DNA from: Enterobacter sp. Ag1
Lineage (GTDB): Bacteria; Pseudomonadota; Gammaproteobacteria; Enterobacterales; Enterobacteriaceae
DNA: 64,000 nucleotides
Assembly: GCA_000277545.1 (NCBI GenBank)
Contig: AKXM01000009.1
Location: 17,129-81,128 of the forward strand
Direction: 5' to 3'
Shown: in pieces, positions 36,309 to 45,280 of the stretch
How the letters are laid out: every line of letters begins with the position of its first letter
How positions within the stretch are numbered: position 1 is the stretch's first letter
Made by a program: the position numbers and the translations under genes
The notes under the pieces: generated by a model
Told to the model about the DNA's origin: nothing
Database searches by the model: none
What the model saw: only the letters and a program-made list of their open reading frames with translations

Positions 36309-36742
36309 CAGTTGCCGCCCCCCGCCGCCATTCGGTGTGCCACCCCTGTCTGAATTTCATCAGTGATGTCGGCCGCTCCGCTGACCACTGCGGGCGTCAC
36401 CAGAATTAGTGCATCATGGCGGCGCTGCCAGTCCTGCAGCTCCGTATTGAGGCTGGTCATAAATCGTTCGGTAAGTGCCTTAGTCTGAGGCTCATCCAGT
36501 GACTGAGCGCCGGCCTGTTCAGTGAACTGATCCAGCGTTTTTTTCATATCAAATGACACCACAGCTGGCATACGCCAGCTAATCAGCAGCGACGTGACGG
36601 CGGCGTTAATACACAGGATGGTGGCGGCAACCAGCAGCAGGCTGCGCAGACAGCGACGCCTCTGGCGTTCGCGTTGGGTCAGGGCCTTTCTGGCAGTTGT
36701 GGGTTTTGACTGAGTGTCGTTAACCTGTTTTTCCGTTTTCAT
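36308..36742 (-). CDS. trbI: TrbI, pilus-length-related inner-membrane protein
   Basis: A 144-residue protein with a basic N terminus (TQRERQRRRCLRSLL) and one membrane helix (about residues 32-54), matching F TrbI (128) in layout and position between traC and traW. In F it affects pilus retraction. Its start overlaps the traC stop. Confidence 0.85.
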   Translation of the reverse strand: MKTEKQVNDTQSKPTTARKALTQRERQRRRCLRSLLLVAATILCINAAVTSLLISWRMPAVVSFDMKKTLDQFTEQAGAQSLDEPQTKALTERFMTSLNTELQDWQRRHDALILVTPAVVSGAADITDEIQTGVAHRMAAGGGN

Positions 36743-39330
36743 GCGGCCTCCGCAAGCGCTTCCAGTTCGCGCATCTCATCAGGAAAGTTACGTTGTGCCA
36801 GCTGGTATACGGCGTCATGGATATCCATGTTCTGTTCCCGGCACTGGCGGATAAATTCGAAGTCATCACCCTTTGAACTGAACATCGCGCGACTGAGCGG
36901 ATCGACAAAGAGACGATGGAAACTGCAGGTATCGTTGATGCGCAGCATAAAGGAGGAGAACCACTGGTCTTTGGCATCACCGAACTTGCCTATAACACTG
37001 CGCTCCAGCTCGCTGAACTGGTTGGGACGGTTCTGGTTATACTGCTTAAACTCAGAGGCATCCTGCTTGAGGACCACCTTGAAGGCAGAGTTACCCCAGG
37101 CCGCTTTTGCTGCGCCGGAGGCATCATCAGCGTCAAAGTCTTTGATATTCTGGCTGATGGTGATGAACGCGCCACGGTGCCGGCGAACCGTACGGTAGCC
37201 GGTTTCAATAAACTGACCGACCTTCTCATTTTTAAAGTTGAGCAGTTTCCAGCCTTCGTCGATGGTGCAGCACTTCTTCAGGCTGCGCGGCGTGCGGTAC
37301 ATTTTGTCTTCGATGTAGATGATGAGGGAGAACATCACCGCAACCAGCAGGTCTGGCTTGTCCTGCAGGCCACCCAGCTCCAGGACAATAAAGCGGGCGT
37401 CATCGGTCAGTGACGGCTCGTCGCTGTTGAAGTATTCGCCGTAAATCCCCCAGGAGCAGTACTTCCCGAGCAGTTCGATAATTTCATCCAGCCGGTTGGT
37501 GATACCCGGCGAGTTCTGGTATTTCTCATCCTCACGGATAGCCGTCAGTTTCTGGACGACGTGGTCAATACGGGCTTTTTCCTTGTGCGCTTCCCAGGCC
37601 TCCTGAACCCCGCGCAGCAGCAGACTGTGGTGAACTTCATCCAGCGTGCCGTTCGGGCTTGCCAGTACCGCAAGCTGATCACGGATGCGTTCTCCGGACT
37701 CATTGATACTGGAGATGTTGGCAAACGGATTGAATTTGAGTGATTTACCGTCAAGGTATGTCCCCCCCACGTTCTCGCAGAACGATTTGTAGCCGTCCCC
37801 CATGTCAAACACCCAGGCGATACCGCCGGAGTCCAGCACGCTGCGCAGGATAGGCTGTACCAGACCGGTCTTTCCCGCCCCCGAGGTGCCTGTAACCGCC
37901 ATGTTGTAGTTGGTGTTACCCATCCCGTCCCCGTAGATATCGAGGAACGCCAGCTGGTTGCGGTAGGACGGCGTCAGCAATCCTCCCTGACACAGCCGGT
38001 TGTCGGCCACCACCGGCAGCAGATTCACGGCCTGGATACTCTCAGCCCGGCAGGTGGCCCCGCCCATTTTTATATCTTCCCAGAGCCCTTCCGCATGAAT
38101 GAAGGGGATCATCGCTATCCAGTTACGGAACTGCATATAGGTCGGGGAAAACAGATCTATGCCGTTCTTCTTGAAGGTATTAATGACCTGCTGTTCGCAG
38201 ACAAGCGCATCCTCATCCGTATCCGGACAGAACGTAGTGACGTTATAGTAATAGCGGACAATACAGGTCTGATTACTGTTGAGATGCTCGCGGATCTCCT
38301 TCCACTCTTTAGCCTGTTTGGCCACGCCGGGAAACAGGGTGGCATAGGGAGAGTTCGCTTTTTTGTCCCGGTCGAGATACTTGCGCGTGGCTTCGCCCTG
38401 TGTCGCCACCTGGTCTTCGGCCTCCATCACCATCGTGATAACGAACGGGCTGGCGATTGTCAGATCGGGGCTGAGCAGGTTGGACAGGTTATCGCCGCCC
38501 ATCCACAGCATGAACATATCCGGATTGTTCTCCAGCATGAAGTTCATGGCCCGCGTGGAGGTAACGCTGCCCTGACGGTCGGCAAGACTGATGAGGACAT
38601 CATCCGGACGCACATCGATACCAATACGCTGGTCAACACAGCGCTGATGCAGCTCATCAAATTTGCCGACACGAACCTCATCGGGGTACAGCTGGTCGTG
38701 TCGGGCATTCAGCATCCCGTGAACCAGCGTGGCCAGCTCCTGGTCATCTGCCGCCTGCGTATAAATTTTTGCCGCATCCAGTGAGGAGCGAAGGACTTTC
38801 AGGGTGTGAGCGACTTCCGTCATCACAGCTGCCGTCCGCTTCTTCGCCTTCACGCAGTAAGAGATATACAGACGGTAGTCACGCAGGGTCAGCGGCAGAC
38901 CGGTCGGGCTGTTGAACTGCTGCTGCGCCGCGCGCTGATAATACGCCCGGGTGATACGGTTAAATTTGTCAGCATGCTTCCCCTGCCAGCGGAACTCAGA
39001 CAGGCCCCGGTCAAGCTGATCGCCGATCAGTTTGCTGGACACCAGGTGGAATGATATTGGGGTCTTACGCGGCAGCTTGCTTTTGATGAGATCTTCCAGC
39101 ACATACACAATCTGTTCGTTAGCGCCGATAAGGGGCTCTGCACGCAGCAGAAAGCCCACCGTACTACGGTTCACAAACAGCCCGCTGTCACGGTCATAGT
39201 CACGGTACGGCAGGACGCTGGTCAGCTGCGGAAAGTCCAGGCTGGCCAGATTGCGCGTCATCTCCGACGCGCCATCCGGCATCCGGAAGGCGTTCTGCAG
39301 ATTTTCCAGTACGTTCAGAAATTTTTTCAC
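36739..39330 (-). CDS. traC: TraC, VirB4-type ATPase for pilus assembly
   Basis: A 863-residue cytoplasmic ATPase (F TraC 875) that powers pilin extraction. Walker A is GTSGAGKTGLVQP near residue 470; the C-terminal ATPase domain includes KCCTIDEGWKLL and RHRGAFITISQNIKDF. Overlaps trbI; it starts 9 bp downstream of traV. Confidence 0.97.
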   Translation of the reverse strand: MKKFLNVLENLQNAFRMPDGASEMTRNLASLDFPQLTSVLPYRDYDRDSGLFVNRSTVGFLLRAEPLIGANEQIVYVLEDLIKSKLPRKTPISFHLVSSKLIGDQLDRGLSEFRWQGKHADKFNRITRAYYQRAAQQQFNSPTGLPLTLRDYRLYISYCVKAKKRTAAVMTEVAHTLKVLRSSLDAAKIYTQAADDQELATLVHGMLNARHDQLYPDEVRVGKFDELHQRCVDQRIGIDVRPDDVLISLADRQGSVTSTRAMNFMLENNPDMFMLWMGGDNLSNLLSPDLTIASPFVITMVMEAEDQVATQGEATRKYLDRDKKANSPYATLFPGVAKQAKEWKEIREHLNSNQTCIVRYYYNVTTFCPDTDEDALVCEQQVINTFKKNGIDLFSPTYMQFRNWIAMIPFIHAEGLWEDIKMGGATCRAESIQAVNLLPVVADNRLCQGGLLTPSYRNQLAFLDIYGDGMGNTNYNMAVTGTSGAGKTGLVQPILRSVLDSGGIAWVFDMGDGYKSFCENVGGTYLDGKSLKFNPFANISSINESGERIRDQLAVLASPNGTLDEVHHSLLLRGVQEAWEAHKEKARIDHVVQKLTAIREDEKYQNSPGITNRLDEIIELLGKYCSWGIYGEYFNSDEPSLTDDARFIVLELGGLQDKPDLLVAVMFSLIIYIEDKMYRTPRSLKKCCTIDEGWKLLNFKNEKVGQFIETGYRTVRRHRGAFITISQNIKDFDADDASGAAKAAWGNSAFKVVLKQDASEFKQYNQNRPNQFSELERSVIGKFGDAKDQWFSSFMLRINDTCSFHRLFVDPLSRAMFSSKGDDFEFIRQCREQNMDIHDAVYQLAQRNFPDEMRELEALAEAA

Positions 39331-39339
39331 CCGAACTCC

Positions 39340-39939
39340 TTAATTTACCCGGGACGGAAGAACCCAGTCGGCAGGGCTGACCACAAAGGACACCCGACCG
39401 GGCTGATGAAAGGCGTTATCGCTGTCCACCCAGGGTGCAATCCAGACCGTGGCTATCTGGTCCTGGCTGCGTTGTGGATGCACCGATCCAGGATGGTCAC
39501 AGCGCACGCTCTGACATGACGGTGCCGGAGTGACTGCGGACACATTTGTGCGTGAAACAGGTGTTATCGGCGTTACGGCAATCGGACGTGGCGTCAGTGT
39601 TGACGCTGCGGCGTTCGTGTTTATGCCTGTCGGTATGCCAGTTGATACTGCGGGTGTGTTGCTGGTTACCCGCGCACCTGAGGGGACACTGACGACGGCA
39701 CGGGATGCTGACGGAACCGCCGCCGCAGAGGTGGCCGGAAGATTAACCAGGGAAGGCAGTCCGCCCGCAGCCGGCTTTCCCGCCTGTTTTGCCGCCTTGT
39801 CACGGGCCAGTTGATTGGCCTTCGTCATGGTCATACAGGTATCAGACGTTGTGGCATCGCAGTCGAAACTGCTTTTGACACCGGCACAACCGGATAACAG
39901 CAGGGCGCAGCCTGCCAGCAAAAGTGTGATTTGTTTCAT
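39340..39939 (-). CDS. traV: TraV, outer-membrane core-complex lipoprotein
   Basis: A 199-residue lipoprotein (F TraV 171): lipobox LLLSGC at the N terminus, then SFDCDATTSDTCMTM, almost as in F, and a C-terminal IATVWIAPWVDSDNAFHQPG. The middle is a Pro/Ser/Thr/Val-rich linker longer than in F. TraV anchors the TraB/TraK core in the outer membrane. Confidence 0.94.
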   Translation of the reverse strand: MKQITLLLAGCALLLSGCAGVKSSFDCDATTSDTCMTMTKANQLARDKAAKQAGKPAAGGLPSLVNLPATSAAAVPSASRAVVSVPSGARVTSNTPAVSTGIPTGINTNAAASTLTPRPIAVTPITPVSRTNVSAVTPAPSCQSVRCDHPGSVHPQRSQDQIATVWIAPWVDSDNAFHQPGRVSFVVSPADWVLPSRVN

Positions 39940-39956
39940 CGCTGTTTCCTGAAAAA

Positions 39957-40406
39957 TTATGCGCTGAAGGGTCTGGCTGGCTGCGAAAGCGCGGAGTAAA
40001 TAAGCTGGATTTCAGCAGCCAGGCAATAAGAGGCGTAATGCCAGTCATAATGGGCATCCGCTTCATCCATCTGACGAAGCGGAGAACTTCGAAGACTCTC
40101 GAACCGGGAGATACCGTCTTTTAGCTGTGTGTGCCATGTCATGGGTAACCGGGAATAACGCAGTACCCCAATGAGTGTGACCAGGCAGGTTATGCCGCTG
40201 AAGATTAAGGAATCGGTTAATGCATAAGCCATGACCAGAAGGAGGATGGCCAGGGCGAATGCCTTTAGTTGCCGGGGAGAAAAGTTGTCACGGGTGTACT
40301 CCACTCGTGCCTGAAGGTTCTTCAGGCGCCTCAACCGTGCAATTAACTCCGGCCTGCTCAGATCGCTAAAATCTCGTAGAAGTAATGAAGAAATATCCAT
40401 CATCAT
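39957..40406 (-). CDS. Unrecognised two-helix membrane protein between traR and traV
   Basis: A 149-residue protein with a basic N-terminal third (RRLKNLQARVEYTRDNFSPRQLK), two adjacent membrane helices at about residues 51-85, and a soluble C-terminal part. ATG at 40406 is preferred because it overlaps the stop of the preceding frame (ATGA at 40403-40406); a start at 40430 lacks a ribosome site. F carries traP, trbD and trbG in this part; I see no similarity to them. Confidence 0.6.
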   Translation of the reverse strand: MMMDISSLLLRDFSDLSRPELIARLRRLKNLQARVEYTRDNFSPRQLKAFALAILLLVMAYALTDSLIFSGITCLVTLIGVLRYSRLPMTWHTQLKDGISRFESLRSSPLRQMDEADAHYDWHYASYCLAAEIQLIYSALSQPARPFSA

Positions 40407-40760
40407 TTCTCGCTTTCGTTTTCGGGCCATTTAGCGTTTTTGTTGACAGTCAGGGAGGACAGAGAAGATGCATACACATCGCACCCCTGGTGTTTTTCGG
40501 ATTTCTTTTTCACCGGGAAAATTGCCAGAACTCCCATCCCCCGCTCCGGACAAGATCGGGATGAAGCACAGCGGATACCAGATGTTGCAGTTCTGACGGA
40601 TAGCCTCCGCCAGCCTCTCCCCGTCATCACCGGAATACAGTTCCCTGAGCTGGCTTACGTCAGACTTTGCCAGGAAAATTCGAGTGACCTGACTGAGTGT
40701 CGTAGTTTTGCCAGTCCCGGTTTCCCCCACGACCATCACATTGACTTTTCTGCTTCCCAT
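40403..40760 (-). CDS. Small P-loop NTPase-like protein with apparent frameshift
   Basis: The frame opens at ATG 40760 after GAGGTGA, with Walker A VVGETGTGKTT at residues 10-20. The unshifted frame ends at 40431 after 109 residues with an unnatural tail. If one base is dropped in the GGGGG run (plus-strand C run 40538-40542), the protein continues with MGVLAIFPVKKK...ENESEK and stops at 40403, overlapping the next start by ATGA. That coupling argues the second frame is the coded one. Either a mutation, a sequencing error, or two small genes. Confidence 0.6.
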
Positions 40761-40763
40761 CGC

Positions 40764-40988
40764 TCACCTCTGATAATTTTTTTCCCGAATTTCCAGTACC
40801 CGCTGACACTCCGTGCAGGTACGCACGCCAGGTATCGCTTTTTGACGCCGTTCCTGAATACGGTTTCCACAACATTCACACCGGGTAAGGCTTTCACCTT
40901 TAACGCTTAACTGTTGTCTGACCGCCTGAATGTGCAGCCTGTGAATCAGGTCTTCCTGCTCCTGCAACTGGTCCAGTACGTCTGCCAT
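40764..40988 (-). CDS. traR: TraR, DksA-like zinc-finger regulator
   Basis: A 74-residue protein (F TraR 73) with a four-Cys zinc finger CECCGNRIQERRQKAIPG...CTEC near the C terminus. TraR binds the RNA polymerase secondary channel and mimics DksA plus ppGpp. ATG 40988 fits the family length; a longer frame opens at 41030. In F it lies between traV and traC side genes; here it is directly after traB. Confidence 0.88.
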   Translation of the reverse strand: MADVLDQLQEQEDLIHRLHIQAVRQQLSVKGESLTRCECCGNRIQERRQKAIPGVRTCTECQRVLEIREKNYQR

Positions 40989-41098
40989 CACTCTTTCCTG
41001 TGTATACTGCCCGGACACGCTACCGCCCATCCCTTTCTCGTCTTCCAGGGCACTGACTATTCCGGATTGTGTTGTTGTGGCCGGTTTCCCGGCCCCGT

Positions 41099-42460
41099 TT
41101 ACTGTGTGACGACCTGGCCAGTCGTCGGATCGACGGTGTCTCCTACCCTGAAGTCCTGCAGCTGCTTCAGCATGTCCGGCGTGTTACCCGGCATGGCAGC
41201 AGGCATGGATGAGGCAGAAGGTGGATTTTGTTTTTTACGTGCAGCCGCTTTCGCGCGCGCCTCTTCCAGTGTTTCGAGCTGGAAGCCATCCTGGAAAACA
41301 AGCGTGACTTCATTGCCCGCGCCGATTGGAATGACGGGGTGGTACTGTTCAGCGCGTTTGATGTAGTAATCGGAGAGTGTTTTAGCTGCAGAACTGACGC
41401 CACCGCCGAGCCCTGCCTGGCCGATATCGCCGGCGCTCATGCTGGCAGTCGCGCCGACGCCCACGGTAGTGGAGGAGGCTTTCTCAATGCCCTTCCCGAT
41501 CCCGTCCAGGAAGCCCGCGCCGCCCGCGTACAGCAGGATCTGGCCATTACGCATAACCACTTCGCCCTTGATACCGTTCTTGCCCATAAAGGACACATGA
41601 CCGGCAATCTTCTGGTCGATGTTTTCGTCACCCAGCTTGCAGCTGATTGAACGGGTACGAACGATGGCACGCTCACTGGAGACATCCCCCCACGCCTCCA
41701 GTGTCACAAAGCAGCCTGTCAGATCGAACTCTTCATCGTTAGGCATCTGAACTTTGCCGGTGAGACGCAGCTGCATCGGGGCGGTATTTTTATCGCCAGT
41801 TACGGACGCATTGGCATCCGCCCCTTCCACGACGATGGCTTCAGCAAAACTGCCGGAAGAAATCCACGGGAAACGGGGCTTTTTCGGCCCGGTATCCGGC
41901 AGACTGAACTCCTGACTGTCCATCATTCCCGGGCGCTGAACAGGGGTCATCACCGGTGCTGCCGGAGCCTGTCCGCCACTGGCTGGCCAGAAGCTGGTCG
42001 GGGGTGGGACATTACCAGCGGGTACAGGTTTCCCCTGAGAGGCCAGCGCCCCCGGCAGTGGTTCAGCACTGAGGGAGTCAAAATTCTTCCCGGCCTCAAG
42101 CTGTGTCTGCAGCAACTGGTTCTGGTCTTCCAGTTCACGAATACGATCCTGACTGCCTTTAAGGTCGCGACTGACAAGTCCCATTTCGGTACGCAGCTTT
42201 TTAATCTCTGTCTGCGTTTCCTTGTTAAGCCGCTGAGCTTCCGCAATGGCGGAACGCTGGACTTTGTTATCGAAGGACTGATTGACCACTCCGGTCATAT
42301 CCGGCGCGGGTTCGCCTTTTGGCGCTTTTGCGGGCGGCGCTTTCTTCAGGTTCATCTCTGAGACCATCCAGGTCCCGGCACCGCCAGCACCAATCCCGAG
42401 AACAAGAGCTATAAGCAGGGCAACCTGACGACGGCGGACGACTTTATTAACGTTGGCCAT
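41099..42460 (-). CDS. traB: TraB, VirB10-like core-complex protein
   Basis: A 453-residue protein (F TraB 475): short cytoplasmic N terminus, one membrane helix (about residues 12-32), a Pro-rich and coiled-coil linker, and a VirB10-type C-terminal domain (FVTLEAWGDVSSERAIVRTRSISC). It spans the periplasm with TraK and TraV. ATG 42460 has GGAGGG upstream and overlaps the traK end by 14 bases. Confidence 0.95.
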   Translation of the reverse strand: MANVNKVVRRRQVALLIALVLGIGAGGAGTWMVSEMNLKKAPPAKAPKGEPAPDMTGVVNQSFDNKVQRSAIAEAQRLNKETQTEIKKLRTEMGLVSRDLKGSQDRIRELEDQNQLLQTQLEAGKNFDSLSAEPLPGALASQGKPVPAGNVPPPTSFWPASGGQAPAAPVMTPVQRPGMMDSQEFSLPDTGPKKPRFPWISSGSFAEAIVVEGADANASVTGDKNTAPMQLRLTGKVQMPNDEEFDLTGCFVTLEAWGDVSSERAIVRTRSISCKLGDENIDQKIAGHVSFMGKNGIKGEVVMRNGQILLYAGGAGFLDGIGKGIEKASSTTVGVGATASMSAGDIGQAGLGGGVSSAAKTLSDYYIKRAEQYHPVIPIGAGNEVTLVFQDGFQLETLEEARAKAAARKKQNPPSASSMPAAMPGNTPDMLKQLQDFRVGDTVDPTTGQVVTQ

Positions 42461-43187
42461 CTTCACCCTCCCCGTTTTCACGGATAACGGTGACGGTCAT
42501 TCTTCCTCCGCCCATCAGAGTCTGTGCGTTGTTATCAAACATCACGGCACGAACGCCGGGCTTCCAGAAGTCCTGCTCCCGCAGCGCTACCCCCCAGGTA
42601 TTGGCATTACGCAGTTCATAACGATCGGCACGCAGCTGGTCGCCCGCCCAGGCTTTCAGGGGGGTAACAGAAAAACCACCGGGGAGACGAATACCGTCAG
42701 ACAGCGGTTTTACTTCACCGTAGCCGTCAGGTATGTCGCCCGTCAGCACGGCGCGATTAAGGCTGATCAGCAGCTTTTCGTAAGCCTGAGCAGTTTCCCA
42801 TTTACGGGTTTCAGGCCGTACAGGCGGTTCTGCGCTCATCAGTCGATAGACGCGACCTTCACCTTTTACGGGAGTGGCCACGACTGAGAAGGTCTGGCCC
42901 AGCGCAGTTTCTACAAAAAAGGTGAAAGTACGGGTGGCCACAGAGGTGAACAACACACCTCCTGCCGTTGTCAGTCGCTTGTCTGCCAGCATGCCCTCGG
43001 GTGCTGTGATGGCGGTGACTTTGTCACCAGGGATAAAAATCATGTTGGGATCGGTACTGCTGATACTCAGCCGGAACTGTCCGCCCTGTGGGAAGCTGAT
43101 CGTGGCAGGTGACTGTGCCTGCGCAGCCGGGGGCACAACGACCATCATGGCTGTACCAAACAATAACGCCGGGAGGTTATTTTTCAT
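42447..43187 (-). CDS. traK: TraK, VirB9-like secretin-type core protein
   Basis: A 246-residue exported protein (F TraK 242) with a signal peptide cut near AQA/QS and the family segment FTFFVETALGQTFSVVATP. Forms the outer core ring with TraB and TraV. Overlaps traE by 11 bases. Confidence 0.95.
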   Translation of the reverse strand: MKNNLPALLFGTAMMVVVPPAAQAQSPATISFPQGGQFRLSISSTDPNMIFIPGDKVTAITAPEGMLADKRLTTAGGVLFTSVATRTFTFFVETALGQTFSVVATPVKGEGRVYRLMSAEPPVRPETRKWETAQAYEKLLISLNRAVLTGDIPDGYGEVKPLSDGIRLPGGFSVTPLKAWAGDQLRADRYELRNANTWGVALREQDFWKPGVRAVMFDNNAQTLMGGGRMTVTVIRENGEGEDGQR

Positions 43188-43740
43188 TGGTCACCTCATA
43201 GAACCGGCCGATACGGGTAAAACCTCCGGTATACTTCAGACGAAGCCGGTAGGTTTTTATTTCCGTGGAAGGCTTGGAGTTGCCGATCCACATTTTCAGC
43301 ACGCCACGAACATCGATGCGGCCGTCAACGGGATAGACATTGATTTCTGTGGTGTAGAACGTGGAATTCACATCATTGGCTTTAATCTGAGCAGCCTCTT
43401 CATCCAGGACTTTTACAAAGTCCGCCCGGACATCAGGTTCTACAAAGGTCATCAGAAAGGCGTGGTTGGAATCGACCGTTTCAGGAGCGACATTGAGACG
43501 CAGGGCCAGGAAGGACAGCGTCATCATCCGGAAATACTCGGTATCGGCTTTCGTTTCGGATACCACAAAAGGCGCGTTGTAGGTCATCGGTGTGACGACT
43601 GTACGTTGCTCGTGGATGAGTGCTCTGTTGGTCACAGCCAGCCATGCCACGGCAAAGCCCAGAATAAAGACCAGTGTCGTGAGCGACAGAATAATAATGG
43701 CAATAATTTTGGTGGATGAATTACGAGCGCTGATTTCCAT
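43177..43740 (-). CDS. traE: TraE, VirB5/VirB8-type pilus assembly protein
   Basis: A 187-residue inner-membrane protein (F TraE 188) with one N-terminal helix (about residues 10-32) and a periplasmic domain. Typical TraE segment: TLSFLALRLNVAPETVDSNHAFLM. Needed for pilus assembly. Confidence 0.95.
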   Translation of the reverse strand: MEISARNSSTKIIAIIILSLTTLVFILGFAVAWLAVTNRALIHEQRTVVTPMTYNAPFVVSETKADTEYFRMMTLSFLALRLNVAPETVDSNHAFLMTFVEPDVRADFVKVLDEEAAQIKANDVNSTFYTTEINVYPVDGRIDVRGVLKMWIGNSKPSTEIKTYRLRLKYTGGFTRIGRFYEVTNEK

Positions 43741-43759
43741 AATATGGCCCTGCGGTAAT

Positions 43760-44065
43760 TTATTTTATCCATTTCCTGAAACTGGAATCGGGAATAACGC
43801 GGTAGACAACCCGGAATAATTCAGTGGGCAAATACCAGTAACACCAGTTGTATAACCAGCGGGAACTCTTTCCGCGTTTCGCCGCCCTGATCAGTTGCCA
43901 GATAACTGCCGCAATAATCAGACTGAATAAATATTTCTTGGTGAAAAATCCCCACAGCAAAACAACCGCTGCGGGGATAGCTTCATCAAGGGGCAGTCCA
44001 ATAATGCGGTTCTGCTCTGACAGGGTTTTCGGGAAACGGTATTTGTCTAAATCGTTTCCCTCCAT
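43760..44065 (-). CDS. traL: TraL, VirB3-like pilus assembly protein
   Basis: A 101-residue protein containing KYRFPKTLSEQNRIIGLPLDEAIP and a C-terminal PDSSFRKWIK, both close to F TraL. Two membrane helices. ATG 44065 lies directly after the traA stop (44067), so the two are coupled. Confidence 0.94.
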   Translation of the reverse strand: MEGNDLDKYRFPKTLSEQNRIIGLPLDEAIPAAVVLLWGFFTKKYLFSLIIAAVIWQLIRAAKRGKSSRWLYNWCYWYLPTELFRVVYRVIPDSSFRKWIK

Positions 44066-44066
44066 A

Positions 44067-44426
44067 TCAGTTGATGAAGGTAAGGCCGACGGTGGTGAAG
44101 ACGATAACCACAACCAGTCCCAGCAGGATCAGCAGGTTCTTGGTGCGGATATACATCGCAACACCGACAATCAATTCGGCGATGATGATACACATCATGA
44201 CGAATGAGTCGGCCCCGAAGGTGGCTTTCACATCATCCTTGCCTCCGGCCAGCAGGTCGGTTGCATTGGCCATCTGTCCCACACCGAGTAACAGCAGCGG
44301 AGACAGTGCAGCCAGACGGGACAGCGCTTTTTTACTGGTCACACCACGCCATGCCATCTGGCAGTACTGCCATGCACGGTTTTGTACAGACGCGGGGAGG
44401 CCGCCTTTTGATAAGGATAAATTCAT
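44067..44426 (-). CDS. traA: TraA, propilin
   Basis: A 119-residue propilin (F TraA 121). The long leader is cut after ANA, giving a mature pilin TDLLAGGKDDVKATFGADS... of 64 residues with two hydrophobic segments, compared with AGSSGQDLMASGNTTVKATFGKDS in F. The first residue differs from F, so N-terminal acetylation by TraX and phage/antibody specificity may differ. Confidence 0.95.
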   Translation of the reverse strand: MNLSLSKGGLPASVQNRAWQYCQMAWRGVTSKKALSRLAALSPLLLLGVGQMANATDLLAGGKDDVKATFGADSFVMMCIIIAELIVGVAMYIRTKNLLILLGLVVVIVFTTVGLTFIN

Positions 44427-44532
44427 AGAAACTCCATTTATATTATTTACAAAACAACCCAGAGCGGTATTGACGGGCTAAGTCAATCCGGCACAGAACC
44501 ATTAACCACAAAAAAATGATTCTGTACCGGAG

Positions 44533-44700
44533 TCACTCCTTCAACCCTAATGCCTCCTCAATAATAAGAATTGCTGTCTTTTGTACTGGCTTGGCATTTT
44601 TTTTGGCTTTCTTTCTTAGCTCCTCATAAACAACACCATCCAGATAAAGTCGGATAAATTTCCCTGCTGGACGTGGTTTCAGGGGGATATCTTGAATCAT
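44533..44700 (-). CDS. traY: TraY-like ribbon-helix-helix relaxosome protein (short)
   Basis: A 55-codon frame from ATG 44700 (GGAG about nine bases upstream) to TGA at 44533. It reads as one ribbon-helix-helix unit: strand KFIRLYLD, helix VVYEELRKKAKKN, helix KPVQKTAILIIEEAL. It is the first gene before traA, the place of traY in F. R100 TraY has 75 residues and F TraY carries two such units; this one is shorter. TraY binds near oriT and the traY promoter and stimulates nicking. Confidence 0.75.
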   Translation of the reverse strand: MIQDIPLKPRPAGKFIRLYLDGVVYEELRKKAKKNAKPVQKTAILIIEEALGLKE

Positions 44701-44868
44701 TTCCAATGCTCCGCTAAGTCATAAAAACTACGTATATGATGACGTGAAAAAATAGGGGCTGTCCAATTGGAAATGAAACTATTTTTGATACCTTCAACAT
44801 CTTGATTTAAAAATAAAAAGGACAAAAAAAAGAAAAGTCTGACAACCGCATTTTGATCTAAATCAACA

Positions 44869-44903
44869 GGAAAAACGTGATGTAGATCACATCACGTTTT
44901 TCC
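44869..44903. terminator. 15-bp perfect hairpin between traJ and traY, with a CRP-like core
   Basis: GGAAAAACGTGATGT (44869-44883) pairs perfectly with ACATCACGTTTTTCC (44889-44903). On the minus strand it follows the traJ stop by 15 bp and its right arm ends with TTTTT, so it can end traJ transcription. The centre reads GTGA-TGTAGA-TCAC (44877-44890), the core of a CRP site, 170 bp before traY, so a regulator site is an alternative or added role. Confidence 0.65.
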
Positions 44904-44917
44904 CGAAAATAGGCGAG

Positions 44918-45199
44918 TTACTCCTCTGGCTGAAGTTCTATTCTGAGTTCAAGGAAGGAGTGCAGAGCAAGTCGCGTAATGTACAAAGTCTTAAGGGCCT
45001 CATTGGAGGGTGAGCTATATTGTTCACACAATTCCTTAAGGGTCTTATAGACTGCCTGTGTAGTCGTATGTCTGTAATCAGAAATTTCTCTAATAGCCAT
45101 TCCAAAGGCAAAAAGAGTAAATACTTCAATTTTGACATCATTAATTTCAGGAAAGATCTTGCGTAAAATTTCCATACGGATAGGATCGATGATAACCAT
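44918..45199 (-). CDS. traJ: TraJ-position regulator, short LuxR-type HTH protein
   Basis: A 93-residue protein with one helix-turn-helix of LuxR type (VFTLFAFGMAIREISDYRHTTTQAVYKTLKEL, about residues 27-58). It lies between traM and traY, where F carries traJ, the activator of the tra promoter. F TraJ has about 229 residues with an N-terminal PAS-like domain; that domain is missing here. Start ATG has AGGAGG five bases upstream. Identity as TraJ rests on place and fold. Confidence 0.65.
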   Translation of the reverse strand: MVIIDPIRMEILRKIFPEINDVKIEVFTLFAFGMAIREISDYRHTTTQAVYKTLKELCEQYSSPSNEALKTLYITRLALHSFLELRIELQPEE

Positions 45200-45280
45200 C
45201 GTAACCTCCTGTTAAAAGTGCTTGGGTTATTGTGGCCAGCGGTGACAGGGGGGGCCAACCCCTGCCATCGCGACAAAAGC

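Noticed and set aside
45242..45267. Hairpin as FinP antisense RNA
   Set aside because: It is in the right place (traJ leader), but no U tract and no second stem-loop of FinP type follow, so the RNA cannot be called.
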